A stretch of 64,000 nt of DNA from Deinococcus puniceus (GCF_001644565.1 NZ_CP011387.1:1286501-1350500); one strand, 5' to 3'. Positions 10,273 through 17,682 are shown, counted from the stretch's first letter. Translations and numbers: made by a program. Notes: a model not told the origin generated them from the letters alone.

Positions 10273-11399
10273 GCGCCTGCCTCTACTCTGTCTACTTCTA
10301 CTCTGTCTGCTTCTACTGGGTCTGCCTCTAAGGGCCGAAAGTCTTCCAAGTCAGTCACCTGATCTTCGGGCATAAAGCGGCCTGCGTGCGCCCGCAACGT
10401 CAGCACAGCCCCCGGCGCTCGCTCGGTTCCAGTCACGATGGCCTGCGGCACACTGGCGGCAAGGTCTAGCAGAAAGGCGCGGCGGGTGGGATCAAGTTCA
10501 GCGCTAAAGTCATCGATCAGCAGCACAGGCTTTTCTCCAAATTTTTCCGACAACAGTTCCAGTTCGGCGCGGCGCAGGGCCAGAGCAACGGTGCGGCCCT
10601 CGCCTCGGCTGGCATATTCGGACGCGGCGAAGTCGCCCAATGTCAGTGTGAGGTCATCGCGGTGTGGCCCGGTCACAGTGGCTCCGCGGGCCAGTTCCTC
10701 GCCCCGGCGGGCGCTGAGGTCGCGGGCGTAGTGTTCGGGCGTGGTGGATTCGGTGAGGGTCAGCTTCAGCGGTTTGCGGCTGCCCAGCGCGGCGTTCGCT
10801 TCGCCCGCCAGTTCGTCCAGCCGGGTCAGGGCGCGGCGTCTGAACAGCATGATTTCGCCGCCCAGCTTCAGTAGCGAGTCGTCCCAGACGTGCATGGCCC
10901 ATTCTTCGCCGCCTTTTAGGGCCGCATTCCTTTGGGACACTGTGCGCTCATAGCGGGCCAATTGCTCGCCGTAGCGGGCGCTGATGCGCGAGAGCAGTGC
11001 GTCCAGATACGCCCGCCTTCCGGCAGGGGGGCCGAACACCAGTTCGCTGTCTTCGGGCCGAATCCACACGGCGCTGCCACGCGGCAGGTCTCCGGTCTTC
11101 ACCCGCACGCCGTCCACCTTCAGTTGCCGCCGCCCGCGCCCCAGCCCCACTTCTTGCACACTCAGGCTGCCGCCCTGCTGCAAATCGGCCCGCACATACG
11201 CTTCTTTTTCGCCCGACTGCACCAGTTGCTCTAAGCGGTTCACATCGGTGAGGCCAGTCAGGGCCAGATACGCCGCTTCCAGCAAATTGGTCTTGCCCGC
11301 CCCGTTTTCGCCGTACACGCCCGTAACCCCCGCCGGAAAATGCAGCGTATCGGGCGCGAGGTTGCGGTAGTTCAGGGTAGACAGGGACTCCAGATGCAC
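10269..11399 (-). CDS. recF: DNA replication/repair protein RecF
   Basis: 376 aa SMC-like ATPase that helps load RecA at gaps with RecO and RecR. Walker A GENGAGKT at about 30-37; ABC-type signature region SRGEGRTVALALRRAELE; Walker B LLIDDFSAELDP. The start is set at GTG 11399 (MHLESLSTLNYRNL), because this matches how RecF proteins begin and TAGAAT at 11407-11412 lies seven bases upstream; the ATG at 11408 overlaps that box. The last ~20 residues are four imperfect five-residue repeats (see 10272-10331) not seen in ordinary RecF. Confidence 0.93.
   Translation of the reverse strand: MHLESLSTLNYRNLAPDTLHFPAGVTGVYGENGAGKTNLLEAAYLALTGLTDVNRLEQLVQSGEKEAYVRADLQQGGSLSVQEVGLGRGRRQLKVDGVRVKTGDLPRGSAVWIRPEDSELVFGPPAGRRAYLDALLSRISARYGEQLARYERTVSQRNAALKGGEEWAMHVWDDSLLKLGGEIMLFRRRALTRLDELAGEANAALGSRKPLKLTLTESTTPEHYARDLSARRGEELARGATVTGPHRDDLTLTLGDFAASEYASRGEGRTVALALRRAELELLSEKFGEKPVLLIDDFSAELDPTRRAFLLDLAASVPQAIVTGTERAPGAVLTLRAHAGRFMPEDQVTDLEDFRPLEADPVEADRVEVDRVEAGA
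10272..10331 (-). repeat. 15-nt tandem repeats in the recF 3' end
   Basis: Four in-frame 15-base units encode LEADP, VEADR, VEVDR and VEAGA, just before the recF stop. A local tandem expansion giving an acidic tail. Confidence 0.8.
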
Positions 11400-11406
11400 G
11401 CCCCCC

Positions 11407-11412
11407 ATTCTA
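11407..11412 (-). promoter_or_regulatory. -10 box TAGAAT, leaderless-type, recF
   Basis: Seven bases before GTG 11399 and overlapping the alternative ATG 11408; decides the start. Confidence 0.55.
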
Positions 11413-11478
11413 CGTTCGGCGGCGGGGAAGAAATGGGGTGTGGGTTGTGGGGTCTAGGGTGTGGGTCAAGCTGGAGCT

Positions 11479-11484
11479 TATGCT
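11479..11484 (+). promoter_or_regulatory. -10 box TATGCT, leaderless-type
   Basis: Six bases before ATG 11491; divergent from the recF promoter about 67 bases away. Confidence 0.5.
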
Positions 11485-11490
11485 TTCTCA

Positions 11491-12276
11491 ATGTCCGGTT
11501 CCCTGTCTGACCTGCTGATCGTCACACCCCATCCCTCCGGCCAGCTCCCCGCCGACGTGCTGCACGATATGTTGGGCGACGACGCGTTCGACACGGCCAA
11601 GCGTGCCGCCTTCCTGCGCCGCGTGTTTTTGGAAGGCGATCCCTTCACCGATCTGATTTACCTCGTACCAGGGGCGGGGCATGTGCAGGCCGCGTGGAGC
11701 CGCTTTGCCGTAGACCTGAACCGTGACCGCGCCGACACCGCCGACAACGGCGTCATCAAGGTCATGGATTTTGACCGCTCGCCCCTGTATCCGGCTGACT
11801 TTGCCCTGTCACCTGCCGCCCGCGAAAGCCGACTACGCCGCCTCTGGGACACCTTCGACGCGCAGGTACAGGCCGAACTGGCGGGCAAGCGCCTGATGAT
11901 CGTGGGCCACAGCATGGCTCCGTATGGCCCCGCGCTCAGCCCCACCCCCGGCGTGCCGCGCCCTGGCATCACGCTGATGCTGGGCAGCGCCGCCGCGCCT
12001 ACCTTTCCGCGTGCCCAGTGGGACGCGCTGCAAACCGTGTGCGCCCAAGCGTTTTCCCCGTTGCTGACTGGCGAATTTACCCGCGTTGCAATTGGCGATC
12101 CGTGGGAGACCGATACGCTCAGCCGCAACCACTATGACCGCACGGGCATTCCAGCGTTCGGGATAGAGGTCAATGCGGGCCTGTACTTGCGGGATGGCGA
12201 GGGGCAAGATGGGGCGATTCGGGCGCTGAATGGGGCGTTTGGGCGGTTCGCGGCGGGGGCTTTGGCGTTGGTTTGA
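11491..12276 (+). CDS. N-formylglutamate amidohydrolase family protein
   Basis: 261 aa. Fits the N-formylglutamate deformylase/HutG-like metallohydrolase family: an N-terminal PHPSGQLP segment, the SRFAVDLNRDR signature near residue 75, and an IVGHSMAPYGP motif carrying a probable metal-binding His near residue 140. Such enzymes release formate from N-formylglutamate in histidine breakdown, but no hut genes are nearby, so the substrate is open. Start 11491 rests on the adjacent -10. Its 3' end and downstream flank recur near 1317, next to repeat A. Confidence 0.75.
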   Translation: MSGSLSDLLIVTPHPSGQLPADVLHDMLGDDAFDTAKRAAFLRRVFLEGDPFTDLIYLVPGAGHVQAAWSRFAVDLNRDRADTADNGVIKVMDFDRSPLYPADFALSPAARESRLRRLWDTFDAQVQAELAGKRLMIVGHSMAPYGPALSPTPGVPRPGITLMLGSAAAPTFPRAQWDALQTVCAQAFSPLLTGEFTRVAIGDPWETDTLSRNHYDRTGIPAFGIEVNAGLYLRDGEGQDGAIRALNGAFGRFAAGALALV

Positions 12277-12510
12277 GGGAGGGTTGTTGGTCTTGTCCCA
12301 CGGCGGATTCCCCCACCCCCCGGCCCCCTACCCCCAGAGGGGGCATGGGGAGTGTCGCTCCGCTGAGGAGGATTGATCTTGTCGCGTTCACACTCGGCTC
12401 AACCGTTCTTCTAAAGCGGAGCTGCCAGTCGTCTTGACATTGGAATTGGCCCGCGCGTTGCACGCACGACGGCCTCACACGGGTTCGGGCGGGAACGGTG
12501 TGGGGTGGCG
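12247..12510 (+). repeat. dispersed intergenic repeat family A, copy 3
   Basis: Third copy, same orientation as the other two. Its left end overlaps the last codons of the amidohydrolase gene, and that overlap is shared with copy 1. Confidence 0.7.
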
Positions 12511-12628
12511 GTGTCGGGGTTTTAGCTCCCTCCACCTTGAGGGGGGAGGGTTGGGGAGGGGGTGAGTGAGCGCAGCGATTGCCCTCCATCTGTTCCCACT
12601 GACCACTACCCACTCACCACTTCCTGCT
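12277..12628. other. intergenic region with dispersed repeat A copy 3
   Basis: No gene; holds repeat A followed by a G/C-rich GGGGGGAGGGTTGGGGAGG stretch before the convergent polyprenyl synthetase stop. Confidence 0.6.
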
Positions 12629-13618
12629 CTAAGCCTCCCGGCTCGCCAATTCCCGCACCGCGCCCACCAAGCGTGCAGCGGCTGTCTGATCCGGCGCGTC
12701 CTGCAACGCCTGTTCCAGCAGCGCGATGCCTGCTTTAGCCTGTGCATCGGCGTAGGCCTGCGCGTAGGCCACGCTGCCGCTGTCTAAGAGCCAGCGGTGA
12801 ATGTCGGCAATGGTGGCGGCGTCTTTGGCGGGGCGGCCCAAGTGCATCTGCTCCAAAAAGATGTCCTTTTGCTCTGCCGAAGCGGTCTGAAGCCAGTGCA
12901 GCACGATCAACGTTCGCTTGCCTTCCAGAAGATCGCCGCCGATTTCTTTGCCGTATTTGGCCGGATCGCCCAGCAGATTCAGCACATCGTCCCGAATCTG
13001 AAAGGCCGCGCCCAGAGCCAGCCCAGCCGCCGTGAAGCGTTCGTCGGGAGCCAAGCCTGCCGCCAGTGCGCCCAGTCTGAGGGGCACGATTACCGTGTAG
13101 TGGGCCGTTTTCAGGCTCACCATTTGCAGGTAGTCGGCCTCTTTCAGCGTCCATTCACGGCGCTCCACCCACGCCAGATCAAGGTGCTGGCCTTCTGCGG
13201 TGCGGTGAATCATCGCCAAGAATTCTTCCATCGCTCCCGGCACGCCTGCCCGGTGAACGGCGGCCCACATATAGGCGTGCAGTGCGTCTCCGGCGTTAAT
13301 GGCGAGCGCCACCCCATGCAGGCGGTGCAGCGCGGGTTGGCCCCGGCGTTCCTCGGAGTCGTCTTCTATATCGTCGTGAATCAGCACCCAGTTCTGAAAC
13401 AGTTCCAGCGCGGTTGCCAGCCACAGGGCGCGTTCCCAAGCCGCCGTGCCCACCCCTACGCCGTGCGCCCCGGCACTCGCCAGCAGCAATTCGCTGCGAA
13501 TGCCTTTGCCGCCGCGTATGGGGTAATCGCGCAGCATGGCAAAGTAGCGGGCCAGTTCGGGATGAGAGGCAGCAGTGGGCAGCAGCGAGAGGGCGCGTTC
13601 TAGTAGTTCGGGGCGCAT
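12629..13618 (-). CDS. polyprenyl diphosphate synthase (trans-isoprenyl chain elongation)
   Basis: 329 aa class-I trans-prenyltransferase. First Asp-rich motif DDIEDD at residues 82-87, second motif FQIRDDVLN around 205-213, plus the GGKGIR substrate-binding segment near 36-41. It condenses isopentenyl diphosphate with an allylic primer to make carotenoid, quinone or bactoprenol precursors. The residues before the first motif (WVLIH) do not let me fix the chain length with confidence. TACACT at 13627-13632 sits eight bases before the ATG. Confidence 0.9.
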   Translation of the reverse strand: MRPELLERALSLLPTAASHPELARYFAMLRDYPIRGGKGIRSELLLASAGAHGVGVGTAAWERALWLATALELFQNWVLIHDDIEDDSEERRGQPALHRLHGVALAINAGDALHAYMWAAVHRAGVPGAMEEFLAMIHRTAEGQHLDLAWVERREWTLKEADYLQMVSLKTAHYTVIVPLRLGALAAGLAPDERFTAAGLALGAAFQIRDDVLNLLGDPAKYGKEIGGDLLEGKRTLIVLHWLQTASAEQKDIFLEQMHLGRPAKDAATIADIHRWLLDSGSVAYAQAYADAQAKAGIALLEQALQDAPDQTAAARLVGAVRELASREA

Positions 13619-13626
13619 GGAGCGTC

Positions 13627-13632
13627 AGTGTA
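13627..13632 (-). promoter_or_regulatory. -10 box TACACT, leaderless-type, polyprenyl synthase gene
   Basis: Eight bases before ATG 13618. Confidence 0.45.
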
Positions 13633-13683
13633 GAGCGGCGGGCGGGGGAAGGGAAACAGTGAAGGGAAATGGGGACGGGAAAC

Positions 13684-13708
13684 GCCGCCTAGCCCGGAAG
13701 GGGAGAGG
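13684..13708. repeat. cassette-boundary repeat, copy 2
   Basis: GCCGCCTAGCCCGGAAGGGG followed by AGAGG; nearly identical to 14391-14415. Each copy follows one Cys-rich/two-helix gene pair, marking the end of a ~705-bp duplicated unit. Confidence 0.65.
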
Positions 13709-13780
13709 TGGGGAGAAACATAGGTATTACGTTCTTTAAGGATGACACGAGAGGTGAGCGTAAGGAGTGTAACATAGTAA

Positions 13781-13942
13781 TTAATGATTGCGATTTTTTA
13801 TCAGAACGATTATTTTGTATATCACTAGCACCAATGCGACTCCTGCAATCCAAGACGTTGTAGTCTGATTATTTTCTAGAGAGTCTTTAAGCAGAGTGAG
13901 GAAGAAAATTACCGCTAGAGCTGGCACAAGATACCTCTTCAT
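13781..13942 (-). CDS. small two-helix membrane protein (unit 2)
   Basis: 53 aa, too short for most gene callers. Two hydrophobic segments (about 4-18, PALAVIFFLTLL, and 30-46, WIAGVALVLVIYKIIVL) flank a polar loop SLENNQTTTS, and the chain ends in basic KNRNH. It starts 17 bases after the stop of the Cys-rich gene upstream, so co-expression is likely. It is the positional counterpart of the 55-aa protein in unit 1 but shares little sequence with it. Plausibly an immunity-like partner; this is inference. Base composition is much more AT-rich than the chromosome. Confidence 0.6.
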   Translation of the reverse strand: MKRYLVPALAVIFFLTLLKDSLENNQTTTSWIAGVALVLVIYKIIVLIKNRNH

Positions 13943-13959
13943 TTCAGTACCTGTTATCC

Positions 13960-14367
13960 TTAGTAGCAGTACGATATGCATTCTTGGCCTGCATCTTTGC
14001 AAAGTAGTTCGCTGCTGTAAGCAGCACCTACTAGTGCCCATGCCACACAGGCTCCACCTAAGTTCGCTGTCAGAGTACATACGAGAGCAGTAGCTGTGCA
14101 AGGGCCTGGAAATATACTACATATAGGGGCTTTATCGCGGCATACATAGACCCATGTGCAACCGCATGACCCGCCACCGTTACCGTCGGAATAGCAGGGT
14201 TGAGAGTTGGTACTACTCTCTTCAGACTTTGACGACTTGTCATCCTGTTGCTTGAGCTGCCCCCACACCGTCTTCTCCGCCTCAACCCCGCCCCAGCCTG
14301 CTTGTGCTTGGGCTGTCGTCGCCACCAGTGCGATGACCATCAACACTGCTCTCCACAGGTTCTTCAT
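13960..14367 (-). CDS. exported Cys-rich protein, cassette unit 2
   Basis: 135 aa. Signal peptide MKNLWRAVLMVIALVATTAQA, then a pro-like segment GWGGVEAEKTVWGQ almost identical to that of the unit-1 protein, a polar Lys/Ser linker, and a C-terminal domain with 11 cysteines. This domain has a hydrophobic core (CTATALVCTLTANLGGAC onward) and ends CISYCY. GGGAGG lies six bases before ATG 14367; longer in-frame starts upstream lack such a site. Conserved leader, diverged mature part and a Cys-rich hydrophobic core recall secreted antimicrobial proteins of the halocin-C8 type, but no family match could be tested. Confidence 0.7.
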   Translation of the reverse strand: MKNLWRAVLMVIALVATTAQAQAGWGGVEAEKTVWGQLKQQDDKSSKSEESSTNSQPCYSDGNGGGSCGCTWVYVCRDKAPICSIFPGPCTATALVCTLTANLGGACVAWALVGAAYSSELLCKDAGQECISYCY

Positions 14368-14390
14368 CTCTTGCCTCCCATTGAGTGGAG

Positions 14391-14415
14391 GCCGCCTAGT
14401 CCGGAAGGGGAGAGG
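14391..14415. repeat. cassette-boundary repeat, copy 1
   Basis: GCCGCCTAGTCCGGAAGGGG plus AGAGG, between the stop of the 55-aa gene and the ribosome site of the next Cys-rich gene. Confidence 0.65.
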
Positions 14416-14435
14416 CGGCGCTGGGGATTTCGGAT

Positions 14436-14603
14436 TCACTTGCCTTGTCGTCTAGTTTTAATCCGTTCTACGATGAGAGCTAGGATGACAGATGTAGCTA
14501 TAACGAGTGCACTTAAGGCAAAATCGCGTGTGTTGCCGTATATTGTTGCAGACAAGACGATGGAAAATATAAAGCTCAATCTAATAAGCTTTGATTTAAC
14601 CAT
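14436..14603 (-). CDS. small two-helix membrane protein (unit 1)
   Basis: 55 aa by hand translation: begins MVKSKLIRLSFIFSIVLSA and ends IVERIKTRRQGK. Two hydrophobic helices (about 6-22 and 28-45) and a basic tail. Its ATG shares one base with the stop of the Cys-rich gene upstream (TAATG), a strong sign of coupled translation. Same size, topology and position as the 53-aa protein of unit 2. Low GC. Proposed as a membrane immunity or chaperone partner of the Cys-rich product; not demonstrated. Confidence 0.65.
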   Translation of the reverse strand: MVKSKLIRLSFIFSIVLSATIYGNTRDFALSALVIATSVILALIVERIKTRRQGK

Positions 14604-15073
14604 TACTGCATCCTAAAAGAATTCCTGCAATGAAACCTACATGTTCTATAGATAGGATCATATTCTCGGTGATCAGTCACCATGTAAGGAACCTGTCGTG
14701 CGGCGAAAATCTCTGTACAGGCAAGAGTGGCTTCAGCAGTGGTGCCTAGTGCCAATCCACAGCCCCATCCGGCAGACGCAAGGCACACGGCAGCCGAAAT
14801 TACGCCGCCCCCGCCGCCCGCAATAACGACGCAAGAGGAACGCTCCAGAAAGTTTTCGTCACGGTATTCTACGTAAACATTGTCTGGACAGGCGGAAGTG
14901 CCGCCCCCACCCTCGCCGCCATCGTTAGAAAACTGATGTGGCTGACCATCGTCCTGACTCACTTGCCCCCACACCGTCTTCTCTGCCTCAACCCCGCTCC
15001 ATCCCGTCTGTGCTTGGGCGGTAGTCGTCACCAATGCGATGACCATCAACACTACTCTCCACAGGTTCTTCAT
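14603..15073 (-). CDS. exported Cys-rich protein, cassette unit 1
   Basis: 156 aa. Signal peptide MKNLWRVVLMVIALVTTTAQA, then GWSGVEAEKTVWGQ, an acidic/Gly linker (DGGEGGGGTSAC), and a C-terminal domain with seven cysteines. This includes CVVIAGGGGGVISAAVC, a GWGC turn and a final CRFHC. The C-x3-C end and the hydrophobic AAVC...GC...LAC core align with unit 2 although the rest differs. GGAGG lies before ATG 15073; the frame is open further upstream but without a ribosome site. Probably exported and disulfide-bonded. Function unknown. Confidence 0.7.
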   Translation of the reverse strand: MKNLWRVVLMVIALVTTTAQAQTGWSGVEAEKTVWGQVSQDDGQPHQFSNDGGEGGGGTSACPDNVYVEYRDENFLERSSCVVIAGGGGGVISAAVCLASAGWGCGLALGTTAEATLACTEIFAARQVPYMVTDHREYDPIYRTCRFHCRNSFRMQ

Positions 15074-15135
15074 CTCCTGCCTCCTATTGAGTGCCGCACG
15101 CTGGCGGTTGGCTCCGTCTTCAGTCCTGCGTCTGC

Positions 15136-16017
15136 CTATTCCAGCGGTAATTTGCCTGCCTCGAACGGATTGGCTCCCTGTACCGCAAAGCCAGCGCCGC
15201 GCCACGTAATGTTCCCCTTGCCGTTCACCAAAATTTGAGTGGGTGTGCCTTCTGCCCGGTAAGCGTTAAACAGTTTTGTACCCGCATCTTTGTCTGCGGC
15301 GTCTTCGACGATCCTCAGATTGTTGGGCGCGTCCGCGAATTGCTTTTTCACGGCGTCTAGGTCATTGGGGGCCACGATCCACACGGCAACGTTGGGGTTG
15401 GCGCGGGCATAGGCCAGCAGGTGCGGCAATTCTTCGGTACAAAAGTGGCAGGTGGCCGAATGGAAAATCAGCAGATGGTTCTTGCTTTGGCCCCACGTCA
15501 CCCCCGGCAGGGCGGCGGCGGGGCTGCCCACGCCACCGGGCACGGTCAGGCGCGGCAATGGCTTGGCGGCCAGCAGCGCCGTGCCGAGGCTGCGGGTTTC
15601 GGCGTTGGTCAGCGTGCCTTCATAAAAGCCCTCGATGGTGCCACGCGAATTGACGTACAGCACGGCGGGAATGCTGCGTAAGGCCAGTGCCGCGATGCTG
15701 CTTCCGGCGGTGTCGGCGTACACCGTAGACCGGAGCGCAAAGCCGCTGAGGTACTCGCGCAGGGCGGGGCTGTTTTGCTCTGTCACCAGCGTCACGGCCA
15801 ATTTGGGGTTGGTTTTTTGCAAGGCCGAGAGTGCGCCGAGTTGTAGGCTGCACGCCGCGCAGTCGGGCTGAGCGAACACGTACACGGTGGGCTGTCCGGC
15901 ATGGGGCAGGCGGGTCGTGGAAATTGCCTTGCCAATCCACTCTGGGCGCGGCGTCCCGGTAAAGGCCAAAGCAGAATTGGATGCAAGCAGAATGCCCAGC
16001 AGCACAAGCTTTTTCAT
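15136..16017 (-). CDS. exported protein with two thioredoxin-like domains
   Basis: 293 aa with an 18-residue signal peptide. Domain 1 (about 25-150) has C53-A-A-C56 and a cis-Pro loop in SIPAVLYV; domain 2 (about 160-290) has C190-H-F-C193 and cis-Pro in GTPTQILV. Two CxxC active sites in one exported protein suggest periplasmic disulfide formation, isomerisation or reduction. It lies 62 bases upstream of the first Cys-rich gene on the same strand, so it may fold those products. It has its own -10 (TATCCT, 16024-16029). The partnership is inference. Confidence 0.8.
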   Translation of the reverse strand: MKKLVLLGILLASNSALAFTGTPRPEWIGKAISTTRLPHAGQPTVYVFAQPDCAACSLQLGALSALQKTNPKLAVTLVTEQNSPALREYLSGFALRSTVYADTAGSSIAALALRSIPAVLYVNSRGTIEGFYEGTLTNAETRSLGTALLAAKPLPRLTVPGGVGSPAAALPGVTWGQSKNHLLIFHSATCHFCTEELPHLLAYARANPNVAVWIVAPNDLDAVKKQFADAPNNLRIVEDAADKDAGTKLFNAYRAEGTPTQILVNGKGNITWRGAGFAVQGANPFEAGKLPLE

Positions 16018-16023
16018 GCCCAG

Positions 16024-16029
16024 AGGATA
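16024..16029 (-). promoter_or_regulatory. -10 box TATCCT, leaderless-type, double-thioredoxin gene
   Basis: Six bases before ATG 16017; probably the promoter for the whole 16017-13781 cluster. Confidence 0.5.
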
Positions 16030-16076
16030 GATGACCGGGTGGATGGAAAGCTATCCGTCAGTTGACGGAGAAGTGT

Positions 16077-16520
16077 TCAGTCATTAGATAAAGATGGCCT
16101 TATCAACCCCCAATACAGTTGCGCCGCTTCGTGTCTGTTCCGAACGCCCAACTTGGTCAGCACCGACGACACTTGGGTGGCAACGGTGCGAATGCCTTTG
16201 CCCGCGTGCTTGGCGATGTCTTTGTTGGTCAGGCCCGCCGCCAGCCCGCGCAGCACCTTGCGTTCACAGGGCGTCAGGTGGGTGGTCAGGGGTGGGCCAA
16301 AATACAGCAGGCAGTCCGATCTGGTGGGAAAAGCGGCTAACAGTGTGTTCACATCGGGCACGCATGGGCGGCAAATCAGCGCGGCAGGCAGGCACTCCAG
16401 CACGTCTTGCAGGTACGGTTCACCCTGACAGGAAGTCAGCACCACCAGACCTTGTACGTCTGTTTCTAGGGCAAGGCCAGTGGGTTCGTCATAAAAGATG
16501 GAGGAGGGGGGCGACGACAT
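16077..16520 (-). CDS. LuxR-type HTH transcriptional regulator
   Basis: 147 aa. The C-terminal 65 residues are a LuxR/GerE helix-turn-helix (LTPCERKVLRGLAAGLTNKDIAKH, then RTVATQVSSVLTKLGVRNR). The N-terminal ~80 residues are a short Cys-containing domain without receiver-domain acidic residues, so it is probably not a phosphorylated response regulator. It ends 59 bases before the double-thioredoxin gene on the same strand, making it a plausible regulator of the Cys-rich cassettes. ATTCTA at 16530-16535 (TAGAAT on the coding strand) is nine bases before the ATG. Confidence 0.8.
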   Translation of the reverse strand: MSSPPSSIFYDEPTGLALETDVQGLVVLTSCQGEPYLQDVLECLPAALICRPCVPDVNTLLAAFPTRSDCLLYFGPPLTTHLTPCERKVLRGLAAGLTNKDIAKHAGKGIRTVATQVSSVLTKLGVRNRHEAAQLYWGLIRPSLSND

Positions 16521-16529
16521 GACTGGGGC

Positions 16530-16535
16530 ATTCTA
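16530..16535 (-). promoter_or_regulatory. -10 box TAGAAT, leaderless-type, LuxR-type gene
   Basis: Nine bases before ATG 16520. Confidence 0.45.
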
Positions 16536-16632
16536 CTGACTGACCTGTTAGAACTGTGCCGCTAGAAACGCGCCGCCTTCCGCTCCTACACGTCTCCATC
16601 TTTCGTCCCGCGCATTCCTCACGCGGCTTCTC

Positions 16633-16638
16633 TAGACT
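16633..16638 (+). promoter_or_regulatory. -10 box TAGACT, leaderless-type
   Basis: Eight bases before ATG 16647. Confidence 0.5.
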
Positions 16639-16646
16639 GGCCCCAG

Positions 16647-17381
16647 ATGTCGTCTGCCACTTCTGCCCGTGCGCCTGCTTACCTGCGGTATCTGCTGTTG
16701 GGCGGCGTGTTGGCCCTGCTGGGCAGCCTGTTCCTGATCCCCGAAGTCCGGGCCTTTTTCGCGGCTGGTTCTGCGGCTCTGCGTTCTTCCAATCCGGCGG
16801 TCACGCATGCTTGGGTCAACGGCCTCGGCTGGGCTGGCCCACTGGCCCTGATCGCGGCGTTCGTGGCTCAGGCCGTTATCCCAGTGCTGCCCGCTTTGGT
16901 CATGACTGCCGTTACCGCCCGCGCTTACGGCCCCGTCGAAGGCTTTTTTATCGTGTACATCGGTACTTTGCTGGGCGCGGCGGCGGGCTACTGGCTGGGG
17001 CGCGGTGTCGGAGACCAGTTGGTCAGGATGCTGGCGGGCGAGCGCACCCGCAAACGGGCCGAGGATTTTGCCCTCAAACACGGCGTTCAGGGCGTGCTGA
17101 TGGTGCGCCTGATGCCCATTCTCAGCGCCGACGTGATGAATTTGGTGGCTGGCGCAGCCCGGATGCCATTTCGCCCCTTCCTGTTGGCAACGGCGGCGGG
17201 CGCGTTTCCGGTCACGCTGTTGGTCATTTGGCTGTCTGGGTCTACGTCGCGCATGGTCTGGGGTTTGGGCGTGCTGTCGCTGTTGGTAGCGGGTGTGGCA
17301 GGCGGGCGCACTTGGCTGGGCAGGCGGCGAGCGGCGCGGGCTGGGTCGGCTTCACCCGCACCTGAGTCCCAACAGGATTGA
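16647..17381 (+). CDS. TVP38/TMEM64 (SNARE-associated/DedA-type) membrane protein
   Basis: 244 aa integral membrane protein with about five hydrophobic segments. The core matches the VTT/DedA fold: AFVAQAVIPVLPALVMTAVTAR, then GTLLGAAAGYWLGRGVGD, and VRLMPILSADVMNLVAGA with the conserved Arg-x-x-Pro. Members are lipid scramblase or flippase-like proteins affecting membrane homeostasis. The tail (RRRAARAGSASPAPESQQD) is cytoplasmic-looking. Monocistronic; a dispersed repeat follows. Confidence 0.85.
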   Translation: MSSATSARAPAYLRYLLLGGVLALLGSLFLIPEVRAFFAAGSAALRSSNPAVTHAWVNGLGWAGPLALIAAFVAQAVIPVLPALVMTAVTARAYGPVEGFFIVYIGTLLGAAAGYWLGRGVGDQLVRMLAGERTRKRAEDFALKHGVQGVLMVRLMPILSADVMNLVAGAARMPFRPFLLATAAGAFPVTLLVIWLSGSTSRMVWGLGVLSLLVAGVAGGRTWLGRRRAARAGSASPAPESQQD

Positions 17382-17682
17382 GGGATGAGCGAGAGTGGAG
17401 AGAAGTCGGCGTCGCGTGTAAACCCCCCAGTCTGCTTCGCAGCCAGCCCCCCTTAAAGGAGAGCGCAACAGCACTTGTCCTCCCCTCTCCTGCGGAGCTT
17501 TGCAAGTCTAAGGGGGGGCGTTGCAGAGCAACGGGGGGGTTCACCTTCCAAGTCCGCCCCTAATCGCCCCCACCTCACTCCTAAACCGCCCGGTCATTCC
17601 CCTGTCAGGTAGACTGCCTCACGGTTGCGCCGATCTGCCCAAAGCCTGAGGGCAAGCGGGCGGCGGCGCGGGCGGGAGGATC
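17382..17682. other. intergenic region holding dispersed repeat B copy 1
   Basis: No gene seen. It contains a repeat with long inverted ends (17421-17551) and then the purM ribosome site. Confidence 0.6.
17421..17551. repeat. dispersed repeat family B, copy 1
   Basis: Bounded by inverted C-tract/G-tract ends (AACCCCCCAGTCTGC and a G7-TT end preceded by GTTGCAGAGCAAC), so able to fold into one long hairpin. The right two-thirds recurs at 48235-48306 (GCGTAACAGCCCTTGTCCTC against GCGCAACAGCACTTGTCCTC; then GGGGGGCGTTGC). Confidence 0.65.

Larger units (their letters stand above)
13684..15093 (-). repeat. tandem duplication of a ~705-bp two-gene cassette
   Basis: Unit 1 runs from about 15093 down to 14388, unit 2 from 14387 down to 13684. 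The upstream ends are nearly the same at DNA level (14967-15093 against 14261-14387, both 127 bp: ribosome site, leader peptide and pro-region). The downstream ends share the GCCGCCTAG repeat. The middles have diverged. Gene order is the same in both units: Cys-rich exported protein, then small two-helix membrane protein. Confidence 0.75.

Noticed and set aside
10272..10331. Tandem repeats considered as a CRISPR array
   Set aside because: Units are 15 bases, in frame inside recF, and have no spacers.
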